Shown here: positions 25,760 to 35,308 of the stretch, in pieces
Layout: each line of letters starts with the position of its first letter
Position numbering within the stretch: the stretch's first letter is position 1
Assembly (NCBI RefSeq): GCF_014495685.1
Contig: NZ_JACTVI010000003.1
Coordinates: forward strand, 1 to 64,000
Direction: 5' to 3'
DNA: 64,000 bases
Source of the DNA: Streptomyces sp. TRM68367
Lineage (GTDB): Bacteria > Actinomycetota > Actinomycetes > Streptomycetales > Streptomycetaceae
Made by a program: the position numbers and the translations under genes
The notes under the pieces: model-generated
Database searches by the model: none
Told to the model about the DNA's origin: nothing
What the model saw: only the letters and a program-made list of their open reading frames with translations

Positions 25760-27277
25760 GTGCTTCAGCAGGCGCAGCGACGCTGTGACCGGTGCGGCTG
25801 CTCCCTGAGCCAGTACAACACGGACACTCTCTGCGCCGCCTGCATTCGCTCACGAACACGGGAGAAACACGCCCTTACCATCCCGGAACACATCTGGAAC
25901 GACCCAGATGTGCGAAACGCGCTCGCAGCTTGGGATTTCGGTAGAGCCAGCCGCCTCATCCGACTCCGCGGTGGTCTCCGTCAAGAGGACATGGCCCACC
26001 TCACGGGCCTCAGCCAGGCGTTCCTGTCCATGCTGGAGAAGGGCAACCGACGCCTCACCAACATCGACAAGATCATCGAGTTCCTCACCGGCCTCGGTGT
26101 ACCCGCCGACCTGGTCGCGCTTCCACTCCCGAATCCTCCTGCCCCGGCCACGCAGGAGCAGCCGGCCCAGTTCGCCGGCGACGCTGATCCCAGCCTGCCC
26201 TGGACCGCGGCCCGTATGGTGGCAGCACTGGATACCGCGGTAGGAGGCAGCGCGATGGACCGTCGACGATTCCTCACCGCAAGCGGCGTCGCCCTCACCG
26301 CGTTCGTGAGCGCGTGGGACACCGCCGAAGCCGAACCCCTCCATCGAGCTATGCAGGGAAGCCGCCTCACCGACGATCTCCTTGACGGCCTCCAGCGCAC
26401 CACCGACAGCCTGCGAACCATGGACGCGAGTGACGGCAGCGGCACCCTCACGAATCTCGGAAACCGCCACCTCCAGTTCCTCAAGCAGCTCGCGGAAGAA
26501 ACGTCGTACGACGAGGCCACAGGGCGACGGCTCGCGGCGATCATCGCCGACACCGCCACCCAGACCGGATGGTTCGTCTTCGACTCCGGCGACCGCGACC
26601 GCCCACTCAGCTACCTCTACGCCGCACTCCGCGCCGCTAAAGCCTCACAAGACGCACGGCTCGGCGCCGGCGCCCTGTCCTACATCGCCATCCACGGCTA
26701 CTCCACCGGAGCTCCGCACCACGCCGTCACAGCAGCACAGCGGGCCCGCGACAAGATCAGGAAACTCGGCACGCCCGCACTCGAAGCGATGCTCCTGACC
26801 CGACAGGCCCGCGGGCACGCCAAACTCGGCGAACGCCAGGCGGCGCTCACCGCGCTCGGAAGAGCCGCTGAACTGTGCGCCCAAGGCAGGTCAGAACACG
26901 ACCCGCACTGGCTCTACTGGATCAACGACGGCGAGATCCACGGACAGACCGGCAGCTGCTACCTCGACCTCGGCGACCCCCGCAGCGCCGTCGCCAGCTT
27001 CACGAGGGCGCGGGAGGCACTCAACCCAGCGGACCACCGCACCAGAGGGCTGTTCCTCTCCCGCGCCGCAACCGCCCACATCGAGCAGGGTGACCTCGAA
27101 GCCGGCTGCGCCACGGCACACGAGGTCCTCGACCTCGCCGAGAAGCTTCAGTCGGCACGGTTCGATAGCCACGTCACGAGCATGATCCAACAACTCCACC
27201 CCGTCGCCCACAGCCCGTACGCTCAAGACGTACTGGAGCGACGCGCCGCCATGACGGCAACAGGGAGCCGAACTTGA
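25760..27277 (+). CDS. Zinc-ribbon/HTH regulator with TPR-like C-terminus
   Basis: A 505-aa protein in three parts. A four-Cys zinc ribbon (CDRCGCSLSQYNTDTLCAAC) occupies residues about 9-28. An XRE helix-turn-helix (LRQEDMAHLTGLSQAFLSML, then RRLTNIDKI) lies at about 70-125. A long alpha-helical TPR-like region follows from about 200, preceded by MDRRRFLTASGVALTAFVSA. The last phrase resembles a Tat-like motif but sits mid-protein, as in many Streptomyces HTH-TPR regulators. The GTG at 25760 has the ideal site GGGGAGG. A double-palindrome operator lies 53 nt upstream. It is a strong candidate for the regulator of the surrounding clusters. Confidence 0.85.
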   Translation: MLQQAQRRCDRCGCSLSQYNTDTLCAACIRSRTREKHALTIPEHIWNDPDVRNALAAWDFGRASRLIRLRGGLRQEDMAHLTGLSQAFLSMLEKGNRRLTNIDKIIEFLTGLGVPADLVALPLPNPPAPATQEQPAQFAGDADPSLPWTAARMVAALDTAVGGSAMDRRRFLTASGVALTAFVSAWDTAEAEPLHRAMQGSRLTDDLLDGLQRTTDSLRTMDASDGSGTLTNLGNRHLQFLKQLAEETSYDEATGRRLAAIIADTATQTGWFVFDSGDRDRPLSYLYAALRAAKASQDARLGAGALSYIAIHGYSTGAPHHAVTAAQRARDKIRKLGTPALEAMLLTRQARGHAKLGERQAALTALGRAAELCAQGRSEHDPHWLYWINDGEIHGQTGSCYLDLGDPRSAVASFTRAREALNPADHRTRGLFLSRAATAHIEQGDLEAGCATAHEVLDLAEKLQSARFDSHVTSMIQQLHPVAHSPYAQDVLERRAAMTATGSRT

Positions 27278-28005
27278 CCGACGCCAGGCAGATCCTCGTG
27301 CTGTGGGACATCGACCGCACCCTGCTGTACGTCGGTGACATCGACCGGCAGGTGTACCGGGAGACCTTCGCCGAGATCGTCGGCCGCCCCGCGGAACGCC
27401 TTCCGGCCCGCGGCACCGGCGTCACCATGCCCCTCGCCATTCGATCCCTGCTCCTGGACAACGGCGTCCCCGAGGCAGACGTCCCCGGCCTGGTGCCGCG
27501 TATGGTGGAACTCCTGCCGCAGCGCCTCGCCGCGCACGCCGACGACCTTCGTGAGCAAGGCGTGCTTCTGCCTGGCGCCGTGGACGCTCTCAAGGCCGTA
27601 CACGCGCAACCGGGCTGTGTTCCTACCGTCGTCACAGGAAACCTCAAGCCCAACGCGCTGCTGAAGCTCGAAGCGTTCCACCTCGACGAGTTCCTTGACA
27701 CGGAGATCGGCGGATACTCCTCGGACAACGACCACCGTCCAGCTCTCGTCGCCGTCGCACAGGAACGAGCCCAGGCCAAGTACGGGACCACCGCCTTCAC
27801 CCGCACCAACACCGTCATCATCGGAGACTCGCTCGAAGACGTCCGTACTGGGCTTGACGGCGGAGCTCCTGTGATCGGAGTCGCGTCTGGCAAGACCACC
27901 GCCGACGAACTTGCCGCGGCCGGCGCCGACCTGGTCCTCGACAGTCTCGAAGGCGTTCCTCGGCTCCTGGACGCGATCGCCACGACGACCCGCAATCGCA
28001 CCTGA
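27274..28005 (+). CDS. HAD-superfamily hydrolase
   Basis: A 243-aa HAD hydrolase with nucleophile motif LWDIDRTLL (DxD), motif II VVTGN and motif IV VIIGDSLEDV. A cap domain lies between residues about 20 and 95, giving a phosphoglycolate-phosphatase-like layout. The start is a TTG that overlaps the stop of the regulator (TTGA), with GGGAG upstream. It probably dephosphorylates a small molecule; coupling to the regulator suggests a role in its signal or pathway. Confidence 0.8.
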   Translation: MTDARQILVLWDIDRTLLYVGDIDRQVYRETFAEIVGRPAERLPARGTGVTMPLAIRSLLLDNGVPEADVPGLVPRMVELLPQRLAAHADDLREQGVLLPGAVDALKAVHAQPGCVPTVVTGNLKPNALLKLEAFHLDEFLDTEIGGYSSDNDHRPALVAVAQERAQAKYGTTAFTRTNTVIIGDSLEDVRTGLDGGAPVIGVASGKTTADELAAAGADLVLDSLEGVPRLLDAIATTTRNRT

Positions 28006-28111
28006 TTGCGGCTGCCCCGTAGAAGGCCTCAACTGCCCGTATTACATGAGTGATACCGGCAGGCGCACGCCCCGCCTACGCTCTTGGGCGCAGACGAGAA
28101 ACGGGGGTGTG

Positions 28112-29590
28112 ATGCCAAGGCCCACTCGCGTATGCGCTGACTGCGGATGCCGCTTAAGCCAGTACAACGATGAGGACCGCTGTTCCACGTGCGCACGCGA
28201 CAGACGTCTCGACATCCGCCTTCAAGACCGCGTTCCGGACACGGTCTGGCACGATCCGGAAGTTCAGGCTGCACTCGCCGCCTGGGACTTCGGGCGGGCA
28301 AGCCGTCTCATCCGCGAGCGGGCGAAGCTCCGCCAGGAGGACATGGCCCACATGACGGGGCTCAGCCAGGGTTTCCTGTCCATGCTCGAAGCAGGAACCC
28401 GCCGGCTGACGAACCTCGACAAGGTCGCGAGGTTCCTTAACGGCATCGAAACACCCGACGCCTTGCTCCCCCCACCGTTCCGTGAGTATCAGTCAGCCCT
28501 CACGCCACTGCCGTTGCCGCACCCAGGCCCGCCCGCCGTCGATCTCCAGGTTGCGACCGGCGAGCAGGCAGCGGACCTCTATGAGCTCGCGACACAAGCT
28601 GCGGCCCAGTCGCTGCAGTTCGCAGAAGTGGTCACGAAGAGCAACGTGAGCGACGTCGAGCTTGAGGGGTTGGAATCGAGGATCACCCGGATCGCGACGG
28701 ACTACGTCCATGCTCCGCTGTACCCGCTCTTCCACGACTTGCTGTCGACGAGAAACCAACTCTTCTCGCTGCTGAGCGGCCACCAACCCCCGGGCCAAAC
28801 ACGCGAGTTGTGCCTCCTCGCTGGCACGAGCTGCCTGCTCCTCGCCCACGCGTCACAGAATCTCGGTGACCAGGACGCCGCTGTCGCCCAGCTCCAGACG
28901 GCCGGGACCCTCGCTGAGCATGCCGACCACGACGATCTCCGGGCATGGGTCAAGGGCACAGCCGCGTTGATCGCGGAGTGGTCAACCCACCGGTACACAG
29001 CCCTTGAGTACACGCAACAGGCGATCCAGTTCGCCCCCGTCGGCGAGACCCGGGTCAGAACCGCGGCGATCGGGGCCAGGGCCGCGGCACGCGTCGGAGA
29101 CCGGAACACGGCACTGGCGGCTCTGAAGGAACTTGAGCGTGCCCGCGAGCAGCAGACAGACCCCAACGGACTCACGAGATTCGGGGGGTTGCTCACCTTC
29201 CCGGAAGCCAAGCAGGAGTACTACATCGGCGGAACGTACGCCCTCCTCGGCGAACACGAGAGGGCCGAGCAGCACGCCGCCGCCGCGATCGATCTGTACG
29301 AGATGGGCCCGAAGGAGCAGCGATCGTACGGCGACGAAGCACTGGCGCGCCTCGACATCGTCACAGCGCGCATCGCCGCAGGGGAGATAGAGGGAGCTGG
29401 CGAGCAACTACAGCCCATCCTGGAACTGCCGGTCGACCGTCGTATCCGACAGCTCGGCGACGCTGTGCAGGGAGTAGCTAAGCTTCTCGAAGAACCACGG
29501 TTCGCCCGGAGCCGGGTTGTTCGCGAGCTCGCCGACGCCACTCGCGGGTATCAGGTGATCGACACGAGAGCGAAGGCCCTCACCTCATGA
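28112..29590 (+). CDS. Zinc-ribbon/HTH regulator with TPR-like C-terminus, second copy
   Basis: A 492-aa paralogue of the regulator at 25760, with zinc ribbon CADCGCRLSQYNDEDRCSTC, HTH LRQEDMAHMTGLSQGFLSML and RRLTNLDKV, then a TPR-like helical region from about residue 150. The two share AALAAWDFGRASRLIR. No copy of the double-palindrome operator precedes it; only GAGTGATACC resembles a half-site. The ATG overlaps the phosphotransferase reading by 4 nt at its stop end, so the two are co-translated. Confidence 0.8.
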   Translation: MPRPTRVCADCGCRLSQYNDEDRCSTCARDRRLDIRLQDRVPDTVWHDPEVQAALAAWDFGRASRLIRERAKLRQEDMAHMTGLSQGFLSMLEAGTRRLTNLDKVARFLNGIETPDALLPPPFREYQSALTPLPLPHPGPPAVDLQVATGEQAADLYELATQAAAQSLQFAEVVTKSNVSDVELEGLESRITRIATDYVHAPLYPLFHDLLSTRNQLFSLLSGHQPPGQTRELCLLAGTSCLLLAHASQNLGDQDAAVAQLQTAGTLAEHADHDDLRAWVKGTAALIAEWSTHRYTALEYTQQAIQFAPVGETRVRTAAIGARAAARVGDRNTALAALKELERAREQQTDPNGLTRFGGLLTFPEAKQEYYIGGTYALLGEHERAEQHAAAAIDLYEMGPKEQRSYGDEALARLDIVTARIAAGEIEGAGEQLQPILELPVDRRIRQLGDAVQGVAKLLEEPRFARSRVVRELADATRGYQVIDTRAKALTS

Positions 29591-30462
29591 CAATGACGGT
29601 CTCTCCCGAGTCCGCCGCCCGCATGGCCTGCCGGGCATCAGGTCTGACAGACCGCTCCCTCGTCCCGCTTCACCACCACGCCACTTCTGTGTTCCTACTT
29701 GCTGCAGAGGGCGTTGTGGTCCGTGTCAGTCCCGTCTCGCAGCAGCGGCGCCTGACAACGGCCGTCTCTCTCACGCGCTGGCTCATCGCGAACGGCTTTC
29801 CGGCGACGGAGCCCGTCGACGTGTCCCAGCCGGTGGCATACGAGCCGTACGTCGTCACGTTTTGGCGGCACTACCCGCAGCCCGCGCACGGGGCGCCTCC
29901 GTCTGGACGGTTGGGCGCTCTACTGAGAACTCTGCATTCTCTACCGCCCCCGCCGGTGACACTGCCGCGGCACCAACCGCTTGCCTCACTCAAGACCGCC
30001 GTGGAATCCAGCACCTACCTGGCACCGAACCAGCGGGCGTGGCTCATGGAGAGCCGGCAAGAACTCCTCCATGCTTACGGAGAGCTCGATTTCCCCTTGG
30101 GGCACGGGCACATCCACGGCGACGCCTATCCGGGCAACACCCTCTGGGACGAGCAGGACGTCAGGCTTGGAGACTGGGACGAGGCAGCGTCCGGTCCGCG
30201 AGAGATCGACTTGGCCAACACCTTCCAAGGAGTGCGCTTTGGCCGCACCTCCGCAGAGCTGGATGACTTCAGCCTTCAGTACGGCTACGACATCCGGCGT
30301 TGGCCTGGTCTTCCACTCCTATGTGGCATTCGGGACCTGCACACACTCGGCTCCTTCATTCGGCGTGCGGATCGCGGGGACACGGCTGCTGCGGAGCAGT
30401 TGTCGTATCGCATCGAGACGCTCAGGAACACGGACACCCAAGCAAAATGGGGTTCGGCGTGA
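29587..30462 (+). CDS. Aminoglycoside-phosphotransferase-family protein
   Basis: A 291-aa APH-family protein with intact catalytic loop GHIHGDAYPGNTLWD and metal site LGDWDEA, so an active kinase is likely. The ATG overlaps the stop of the upstream regulator. It could modify a pathway intermediate or confer self-resistance by phosphorylation. The substrate cannot be read from sequence. Confidence 0.8.
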   Translation: MTMTVSPESAARMACRASGLTDRSLVPLHHHATSVFLLAAEGVVVRVSPVSQQRRLTTAVSLTRWLIANGFPATEPVDVSQPVAYEPYVVTFWRHYPQPAHGAPPSGRLGALLRTLHSLPPPPVTLPRHQPLASLKTAVESSTYLAPNQRAWLMESRQELLHAYGELDFPLGHGHIHGDAYPGNTLWDEQDVRLGDWDEAASGPREIDLANTFQGVRFGRTSAELDDFSLQYGYDIRRWPGLPLLCGIRDLHTLGSFIRRADRGDTAAAEQLSYRIETLRNTDTQAKWGSA

Positions 30463-30689
30463 GAACTCCATGACTGCGTCGGAAGTCAGCTGTCCGTTCC
30501 CAGCACTGCTGTAGCGGTTGTCAACAGGACGATCTCGCGTGCGCTGTCACTGAATGACGCACCCGATTGGCGTGATCGAACGAACACGTACAGTTACGAT
30601 CCAGATCCGTGTAACCTGCTGGGTGCCCGTCGCCGTGTTCCACCTGGGACGAGCGGGTTCGCAACAATCAACTTCGGTTTGGAGGACGG

Positions 30690-31520
30690 GTGGCAGTGCA
30701 GCGGATCACGACCCGCAATGCCCGTTTCCAGCAGCTGCAGACGCTGCTCAACAACCGCACCAAGCGAGGGCGTGCCAAGGAGTTCCTGGTCCAGGGCGTA
30801 CGTCCGATCACGATGGCTGTGGAGCACGGCTGGACCGTTCGTTCCCTGCTCTACGACGCCAGCCGCCCGCTCTCCCGATGGGCGGAGGATCTGCTGCGCG
30901 GTGTCGGCGCCGAGCGCGTCGCGATGGCGCCGCAGTTGCTCGCCGAGTTGAGCGAGAAGGCCGACGGGGCTGCGGAGGTCCTGGCGGTGGTCGAGATGGC
31001 GCCGGACAGCCTGTCTCGGATCAAGGTTCGCGACGACTTCCTCGGTCTGGTCTTCGACCGGCCGACGCAGCCCGGCAACATCGGGAGCATCGTGCGGTCG
31101 GCCGACGCGTTCGGCGCCGACGGGCTCATCGTGACGGGGCACGCCGCGGACCCCTACGACCCCAAGTCGGTACGCGCCTCCACGGGATCCTTCTTCGCCG
31201 TGCCCGTGGTGCGCAGCCAGTCGCACCACGAGGTCATGGAGTGGCTGGAGAAGGAGCGCGCTCAGGGACGACCGGTGGCCGTCGTCGGCACGGACGAGGA
31301 CGGTGACGCCGACGTCTCGGAATTCGACCTGACCCAGCCCGTCCTTCTGCTCGTCGGCAATGAGACCGCAGGCCTCAGCGCGGCCTGGCGTGAGCTCTGC
31401 GACCACGTGGTCAGCATTCCGATGACGGGCTCGGCCAGCTCCCTGAACGCGTCGAACGCTGCTTCCGTCGTTCTCTACGAGGCGCGCCGCCAGCGTCTGG
31501 CGAAGCAGCGCACAGCGTGA
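30690..31520 (+). CDS. AviRb-like 23S rRNA 2'-O-ribose methyltransferase (SpoU family)
   Basis: A 276-aa SpoU/TrmH-type methyltransferase with RPTQPGNIGSIVRSADAFGA (motif 1), LLLVGNETAGLS (motif 2) and SASSLNASNAASVVLYEA (motif 3). The N-terminal substrate-binding part (ITTRNARFQQLQTLLNNR, KEFLVQGVRPITMAVEHGW) closely resembles AviRb of the avilamycin cluster as I remember it; AviRb methylates a uridine of 23S rRNA to give orthosomycin resistance. The GTG at 30690 follows GGAGG. It stands convergent to the sugar operon and could be self-resistance or a housekeeping rRNA enzyme. Confidence 0.85.
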   Translation: MAVQRITTRNARFQQLQTLLNNRTKRGRAKEFLVQGVRPITMAVEHGWTVRSLLYDASRPLSRWAEDLLRGVGAERVAMAPQLLAELSEKADGAAEVLAVVEMAPDSLSRIKVRDDFLGLVFDRPTQPGNIGSIVRSADAFGADGLIVTGHAADPYDPKSVRASTGSFFAVPVVRSQSHHEVMEWLEKERAQGRPVAVVGTDEDGDADVSEFDLTQPVLLLVGNETAGLSAAWRELCDHVVSIPMTGSASSLNASNAASVVLYEARRQRLAKQRTA

Positions 31521-31535
31521 CCTGCCGAGGTCACG
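31516..31535. terminator. Bidirectional terminator hairpin
   Basis: CGTGACCT and AGGTCACG form a perfect 8-bp stem with a GCCG loop. It overlaps the stop codons of the convergent rRNA methyltransferase and glycosyltransferase genes, so it can terminate both transcripts. Confidence 0.7.
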
Positions 31536-32532
31536 TCCAGACCTCGCCTCTGACCGCTCTCGTGTATACCGCCAGGTACTGGCTGGCGATGGCGTGGTGG
31601 CCCCATCGGTCCACCGCTGTTTCGCGCACGGCCTTGGCCTGGGGCAGCGATGCCAGCACGCGCTTCGCGTCACTGGGTGTGATCTCCTGCCCGACCGGGA
31701 GCACCGTGCCGACACCGGGGACGATCTCGGGCAGGCATCCGTTGTCGCTGGCGATCACCGGGGTGCCGCTGGCTGCGGCCTCCGAAACCACGGTGGCGCC
31801 GGGCTCGATCCATCGTCCGCCGAACGGTCCTCCCCACGGCTGGGACAGCACGAGTTGTGCTCGGGCGCGTGCGATCAGTCGGGTTCGGGCGCTGCCGCCG
31901 ACCTCGCCCACGTAGCGGACGGTGTGCGGGAAGTCGGTGAGCAGGGCGTTCACGTAGTCCTTCTCCCAGGCTGGTCCAGCGACCGTCAGCGGCAGGCCGG
32001 CGGCGTGCGCGAACATGGCCGCCTCGTGTACGCCCTTGTGCGCGGAGACCCTTCCCAGGAAGAGGAGGTAGTCGTCCTTCGCCTCCTGGAATGGATATCG
32101 CGAGGGGTTGACCGGCAGCCGGATCACCGGGGCGGACACGGACCCCGCGGCGGTGCGTTGAGCGCAGGAGAGGTAGATGCCGTTGATCTGCCGCTCAGGC
32201 ATGCCGTTGAGGTGGTGTGTACTCACCGTTGGCCTGGGGTCGCCGATTGGCAGTGCGGCGGTGTTCGAGTGGTCGTGGACGATGTCCGGGCCGAACGTCT
32301 CAATGGCGGCGTGGATGTCGGGCGCCTCGACCGCGGCAGATACCGTGACCCCCTCCTGCACGGGGCTTCCTGGCGCTCCAAGGAGCAGGATCTCGCATCC
32401 GGCCGCCAGCAGTCCGTCCATGAGCGTGGCGACGACCCACTGGATCCCGCCGTAGCCCTGGGGTGGCACGGTGATCCACTGCCTGGGGTCAGCGCCGTAC
32501 CGATAGGGCGGAATGACCATGGCCACCTTCAT
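31531..32532 (-). CDS. Family-4-like glycosyltransferase
   Basis: A 333-aa GT-B glycosyltransferase. The N-terminal domain opens MKVAMVIPPYRYGADP with GGIQWVVATLMDGLLAAG, typical of GT4 acceptor domains. The C-terminal donor domain carries YLLFLGRVSAHKGVHEA, then SGTPVIASDNGCLPEIV (the E-x7-E-type loop region). It is the last gene of the sugar operon; its ATG overlaps the upstream stop. Confidence 0.85.
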   Translation of the reverse strand: MKVAMVIPPYRYGADPRQWITVPPQGYGGIQWVVATLMDGLLAAGCEILLLGAPGSPVQEGVTVSAAVEAPDIHAAIETFGPDIVHDHSNTAALPIGDPRPTVSTHHLNGMPERQINGIYLSCAQRTAAGSVSAPVIRLPVNPSRYPFQEAKDDYLLFLGRVSAHKGVHEAAMFAHAAGLPLTVAGPAWEKDYVNALLTDFPHTVRYVGEVGGSARTRLIARARAQLVLSQPWGGPFGGRWIEPGATVVSEAAASGTPVIASDNGCLPEIVPGVGTVLPVGQEITPSDAKRVLASLPQAKAVRETAVDRWGHHAIASQYLAVYTRAVRGEVWT

Positions 32533-33428
32533 CGGTCACTCCCAGTCTCGATGTCGGTGGCCCTGGTCCGGCTTCGTGTGAAGGCCTCCCGGGCAACTCC
32601 GAGAAGAACGCTGGCGGTGTAAAGCACAGCGAGGGCGGCTCGCACTGGACGGGCGCCGTCCCCCGACCGGTTGCGGTTCCATTCCTTCTCGATGCCTCGC
32701 CGCGCGTCGTTGCGCCGTGCTTCGCTACGCCCCTGCCAGAAGGCGCGGCGCAGCAGGTAGGACAAGGTCAACCGGTGAGCGGGGATCAGGTGTTGGACCT
32801 CGGCGTCGTGCAGGATCGTCGCGGTGGCGCCGCGCGCGATCATCTCTCGCACGAAGGTGGTGTCCTCGGCGGAGGTGAGGGAGCTGCCGATCCGGCCGAG
32901 GCGTTCGTCGAAGCCGACTCCGAGCAAGCGGGCGTGCTCCGAGTCGATGGCGAAGCTGCCGCCCCAGATCGAGGCCGGCCGGGCAGGAGCGTGGGATCCG
33001 AGGTAGTGCAGCTGTCCCGAGGTGAGGAACCACGGGCGGCGGAGCCCCTGAAGATGGGCGGTGATCCTCGTCCCGGTGACCTGTACGCCAGCGGTCAGAG
33101 CGGCCCGTATCTGCGTCAGAGCCTCGGCGGTGGGCACGATGTCGTCGTCGAGGAAGACGAGGTGCCGTGTCGTGGCCTCCTTCAAGGCCTTGTTGCGGCT
33201 GTGGGCGAGTCCCTGGTTTCCCTCGTTGCAGATGACGCGGATACGTGACGGAGGCGGCGAGGCGCTCGTGGGCAGTGCGGGAAGGTGCTGGGCGGGCATG
33301 TCCGCGATGATCAGCAGCCGGTCGCGGGGGCCCATCGCCGCGGCGGTACGGACGACGGCTCCCGGCAGGCTGTTGGGGCGGTTGCTGCAGATGGCGATGG
33401 TGAGGGGCAGGTCGGCGCCGGGGGTCAC
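32529..33428 (-). CDS. Family-2 glycosyltransferase
   Basis: A 299-aa GT-A protein with NEGNQGLAHSRNKALKEA and the DxD-type motif VFLDDDIVPTAEAL, then WGGSFAID and a late ED pair (SAEDTTF). The final part has a short hydrophobic segment (ALAVLYTASVLLGVA), so it may sit at the membrane. The GTG at 33428 follows GGAGGT and overlaps the previous stop. Confidence 0.85.
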   Translation of the reverse strand: MTPGADLPLTIAICSNRPNSLPGAVVRTAAAMGPRDRLLIIADMPAQHLPALPTSASPPPSRIRVICNEGNQGLAHSRNKALKEATTRHLVFLDDDIVPTAEALTQIRAALTAGVQVTGTRITAHLQGLRRPWFLTSGQLHYLGSHAPARPASIWGGSFAIDSEHARLLGVGFDERLGRIGSSLTSAEDTTFVREMIARGATATILHDAEVQHLIPAHRLTLSYLLRRAFWQGRSEARRNDARRGIEKEWNRNRSGDGARPVRAALAVLYTASVLLGVAREAFTRSRTRATDIETGSDR

Positions 33429-34180
33429 GGACGCACCTCCTGGTTGGGCCGTGGGCTGCGCTCTTTGTGGCCGATCGCCCGCAGCACATCGGCCAGGTCC
33501 CCGAGGGCGGCGATGGCCCAGCAACCTGTGCTCCCCTCGGTTGTGCGGCCGCGCCGGGCCTTCAGTTCGCGATAGGTGGTCACGATCTCGGGATCGACCC
33601 CAGCAGGCGCGCTCCACCCACTGTCGACGTTGACGATCGCGACTGAGCAGCCGAGAGCGAGTGCTGGAGCAGCGTCGTGGTCGGTCCGGTCGCCGACGAC
33701 CATGGTGTGTTCCGGCTTCCAGCCCAGCCGGTCCAGGGCCCATTTGAAGAGCCGGGGGTCGGGTTTGGCGTAGCCGACGAGGGAGTCGAGTGCGACGAGT
33801 TGGACCTGGTGCTCGATGCCGAGAACACGCAGGGCGGCGAGGCATTCCGGAGGTTGGTTGGCGACGATACACACCTCGTACTCCCCGGCGAGGTCGCTGA
33901 GCGCGTCGACGGCTCCCGGGATGGGCTGGATGAGCGAGGTCCACCGTTCGCGGATGCGCTGCCAGCTCTTCGTGCCGTTGGGCGGGAAGAGGCTGGGCGG
34001 GGGTGTTCCGGGCACGCGGCCTCGGTAGAAGTCGCGCATGGCCTGGAGGAAGGCGTCCTTGGTGAGGGCCGGGTCGTCCGCCTGTGCGAGCTCCCAGACG
34101 CCCTGGAGCCAGGCGAGGTCGAAGGGTACGTCGTAATAGAGGATGCCGCCGACGTCGACAGCGAGGGTGCAGCCGGTCAT
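33425..34180 (-). CDS. HAD-superfamily protein with altered nucleophile motif
   Basis: A 251-aa HAD-like protein. Motif I is AVDVGGILYYD: the first Asp is kept, but the second acidic residue of DxD is Gly. Motif II is CIVANQPP, motif III is GYAKPDPRLF with Lys, and motif IV is MVVGDRTDHD. Loss of the second Asp argues against a standard phosphatase and fits other HAD chemistry or a non-catalytic role. The start overlaps the epimerase stop. Confidence 0.75.
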   Translation of the reverse strand: MTGCTLAVDVGGILYYDVPFDLAWLQGVWELAQADDPALTKDAFLQAMRDFYRGRVPGTPPPSLFPPNGTKSWQRIRERWTSLIQPIPGAVDALSDLAGEYEVCIVANQPPECLAALRVLGIEHQVQLVALDSLVGYAKPDPRLFKWALDRLGWKPEHTMVVGDRTDHDAAPALALGCSVAIVNVDSGWSAPAGVDPEIVTTYRELKARRGRTTEGSTGCWAIAALGDLADVLRAIGHKERSPRPNQEVRP

Positions 34181-35199
34181 GCCGTGGCCGCCCGACCAGC
34201 AGCCCACTCGAACCACTCGGGCTTCTCCGTGGTGTCGTTCTCGATGCTGAGTGTGGTCGTGGGCTCCACGGGGCCCTGCTCGCGAGCCCAGGCCGCGGTG
34301 CGCCGCAGTCCTTCGGCAAGCGCGGTGTCGGTCCAGTCGCCGAGCGTCTTACGGGCGAGGCTGTTGTCGGTGTACGCAGCGTGGACCTCATCGCGGGCCG
34401 CCAGGTGCGTGATCGGGTGGTCGGGGACGCCCATGGCGGTACGCACGGCGTGGGCCATCTCCAGCACGGTGGTGGTCTGCGAGGAACCGACATTGAAGAC
34501 CTGGCCCCAGGCGCCCGGATGGTCGGCCGCGGCGAGGAAGGTACCGACGATGTCGGGGGCGTAGGTGAAGGCGCGGATCTGGCTGCCGTCTCCGTACACG
34601 CTGATCGGTTCGCCGCGCATGATCTGGTTGAGGAAGATGGCGACGGCGTTGCGGTATGGGTCGCCCATGTTCTGCCGCTCGCCGTAGACGTTGTGCATGC
34701 GCAGGGCGAAGTAAGGCAGGCCCTGCAGCTTCATGGTGACGGCGAGTTCGCGCTCCACGGCGAGTTTCGCGTTGCCGTAACTGTCGGCAGGGATGCTCTG
34801 CTCGTCCTCGCGCATGGGGACGTGTCCGTGGCCGTACACGGCAACCGATGAGGCGAAGCCGAATAACTTGACCTTGGCGGCCAGCGAGGCGTTGATCAGG
34901 TTGATGCTGCCGAGCAGGTTGATGGAGTAGTTGTGGTGCTTGACTGCGTGGCTGATGCCTTCGGCGGCGAAGGCTGCCAGGTGGTAGACGCTGTCGAAGC
35001 TGTACGAGGCGAAGAGTTCGGCGACAGCGGCCTGGTCGGCGACCGAGCCGACGACGAGGGTTGCGCCGACGGGCACGTTCTCGGTCTTGCCGCCGTCGAG
35101 GTTGTCCAGGACGACGACGTCATCGCCGCGCTCGATCAGGGCTGCGGCGAGGTGGGACCCGATGAAACCGGCGCCGCCGGTCACCAGATGCGTGGGCAT
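34177..35199 (-). CDS. NAD-dependent sugar epimerase/dehydratase
   Basis: A 340-aa extended short-chain dehydrogenase. It has Rossmann motif VTGGAGFIGSHLAAAL, a DNLDGG segment as in nucleotide-sugar epimerases, and catalytic YGNAKLAVERE (YxxxK). The family acts on UDP- or dTDP-sugars. GGGAG precedes the ATG at 35199. The 110-nt gap upstream is the only sizeable break in the operon and could hold an internal promoter. Confidence 0.85.
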   Translation of the reverse strand: MPTHLVTGGAGFIGSHLAAALIERGDDVVVLDNLDGGKTENVPVGATLVVGSVADQAAVAELFASYSFDSVYHLAAFAAEGISHAVKHHNYSINLLGSINLINASLAAKVKLFGFASSVAVYGHGHVPMREDEQSIPADSYGNAKLAVERELAVTMKLQGLPYFALRMHNVYGERQNMGDPYRNAVAIFLNQIMRGEPISVYGDGSQIRAFTYAPDIVGTFLAAADHPGAWGQVFNVGSSQTTTVLEMAHAVRTAMGVPDHPITHLAARDEVHAAYTDNSLARKTLGDWTDTALAEGLRRTAAWAREQGPVEPTTTLSIENDTTEKPEWFEWAAGRAATA

Positions 35200-35308
35200 G
35201 TCGTGTCTCCCTTTGTGTGGGTGGGGTCCCGCTGCGGCCCAGAAGTGGGCCGCAGCAGGTCGTGTGAGATGCGGTGCGATCAGCCGACCGTGTTGCGGGC
35301 GGGGAGGC

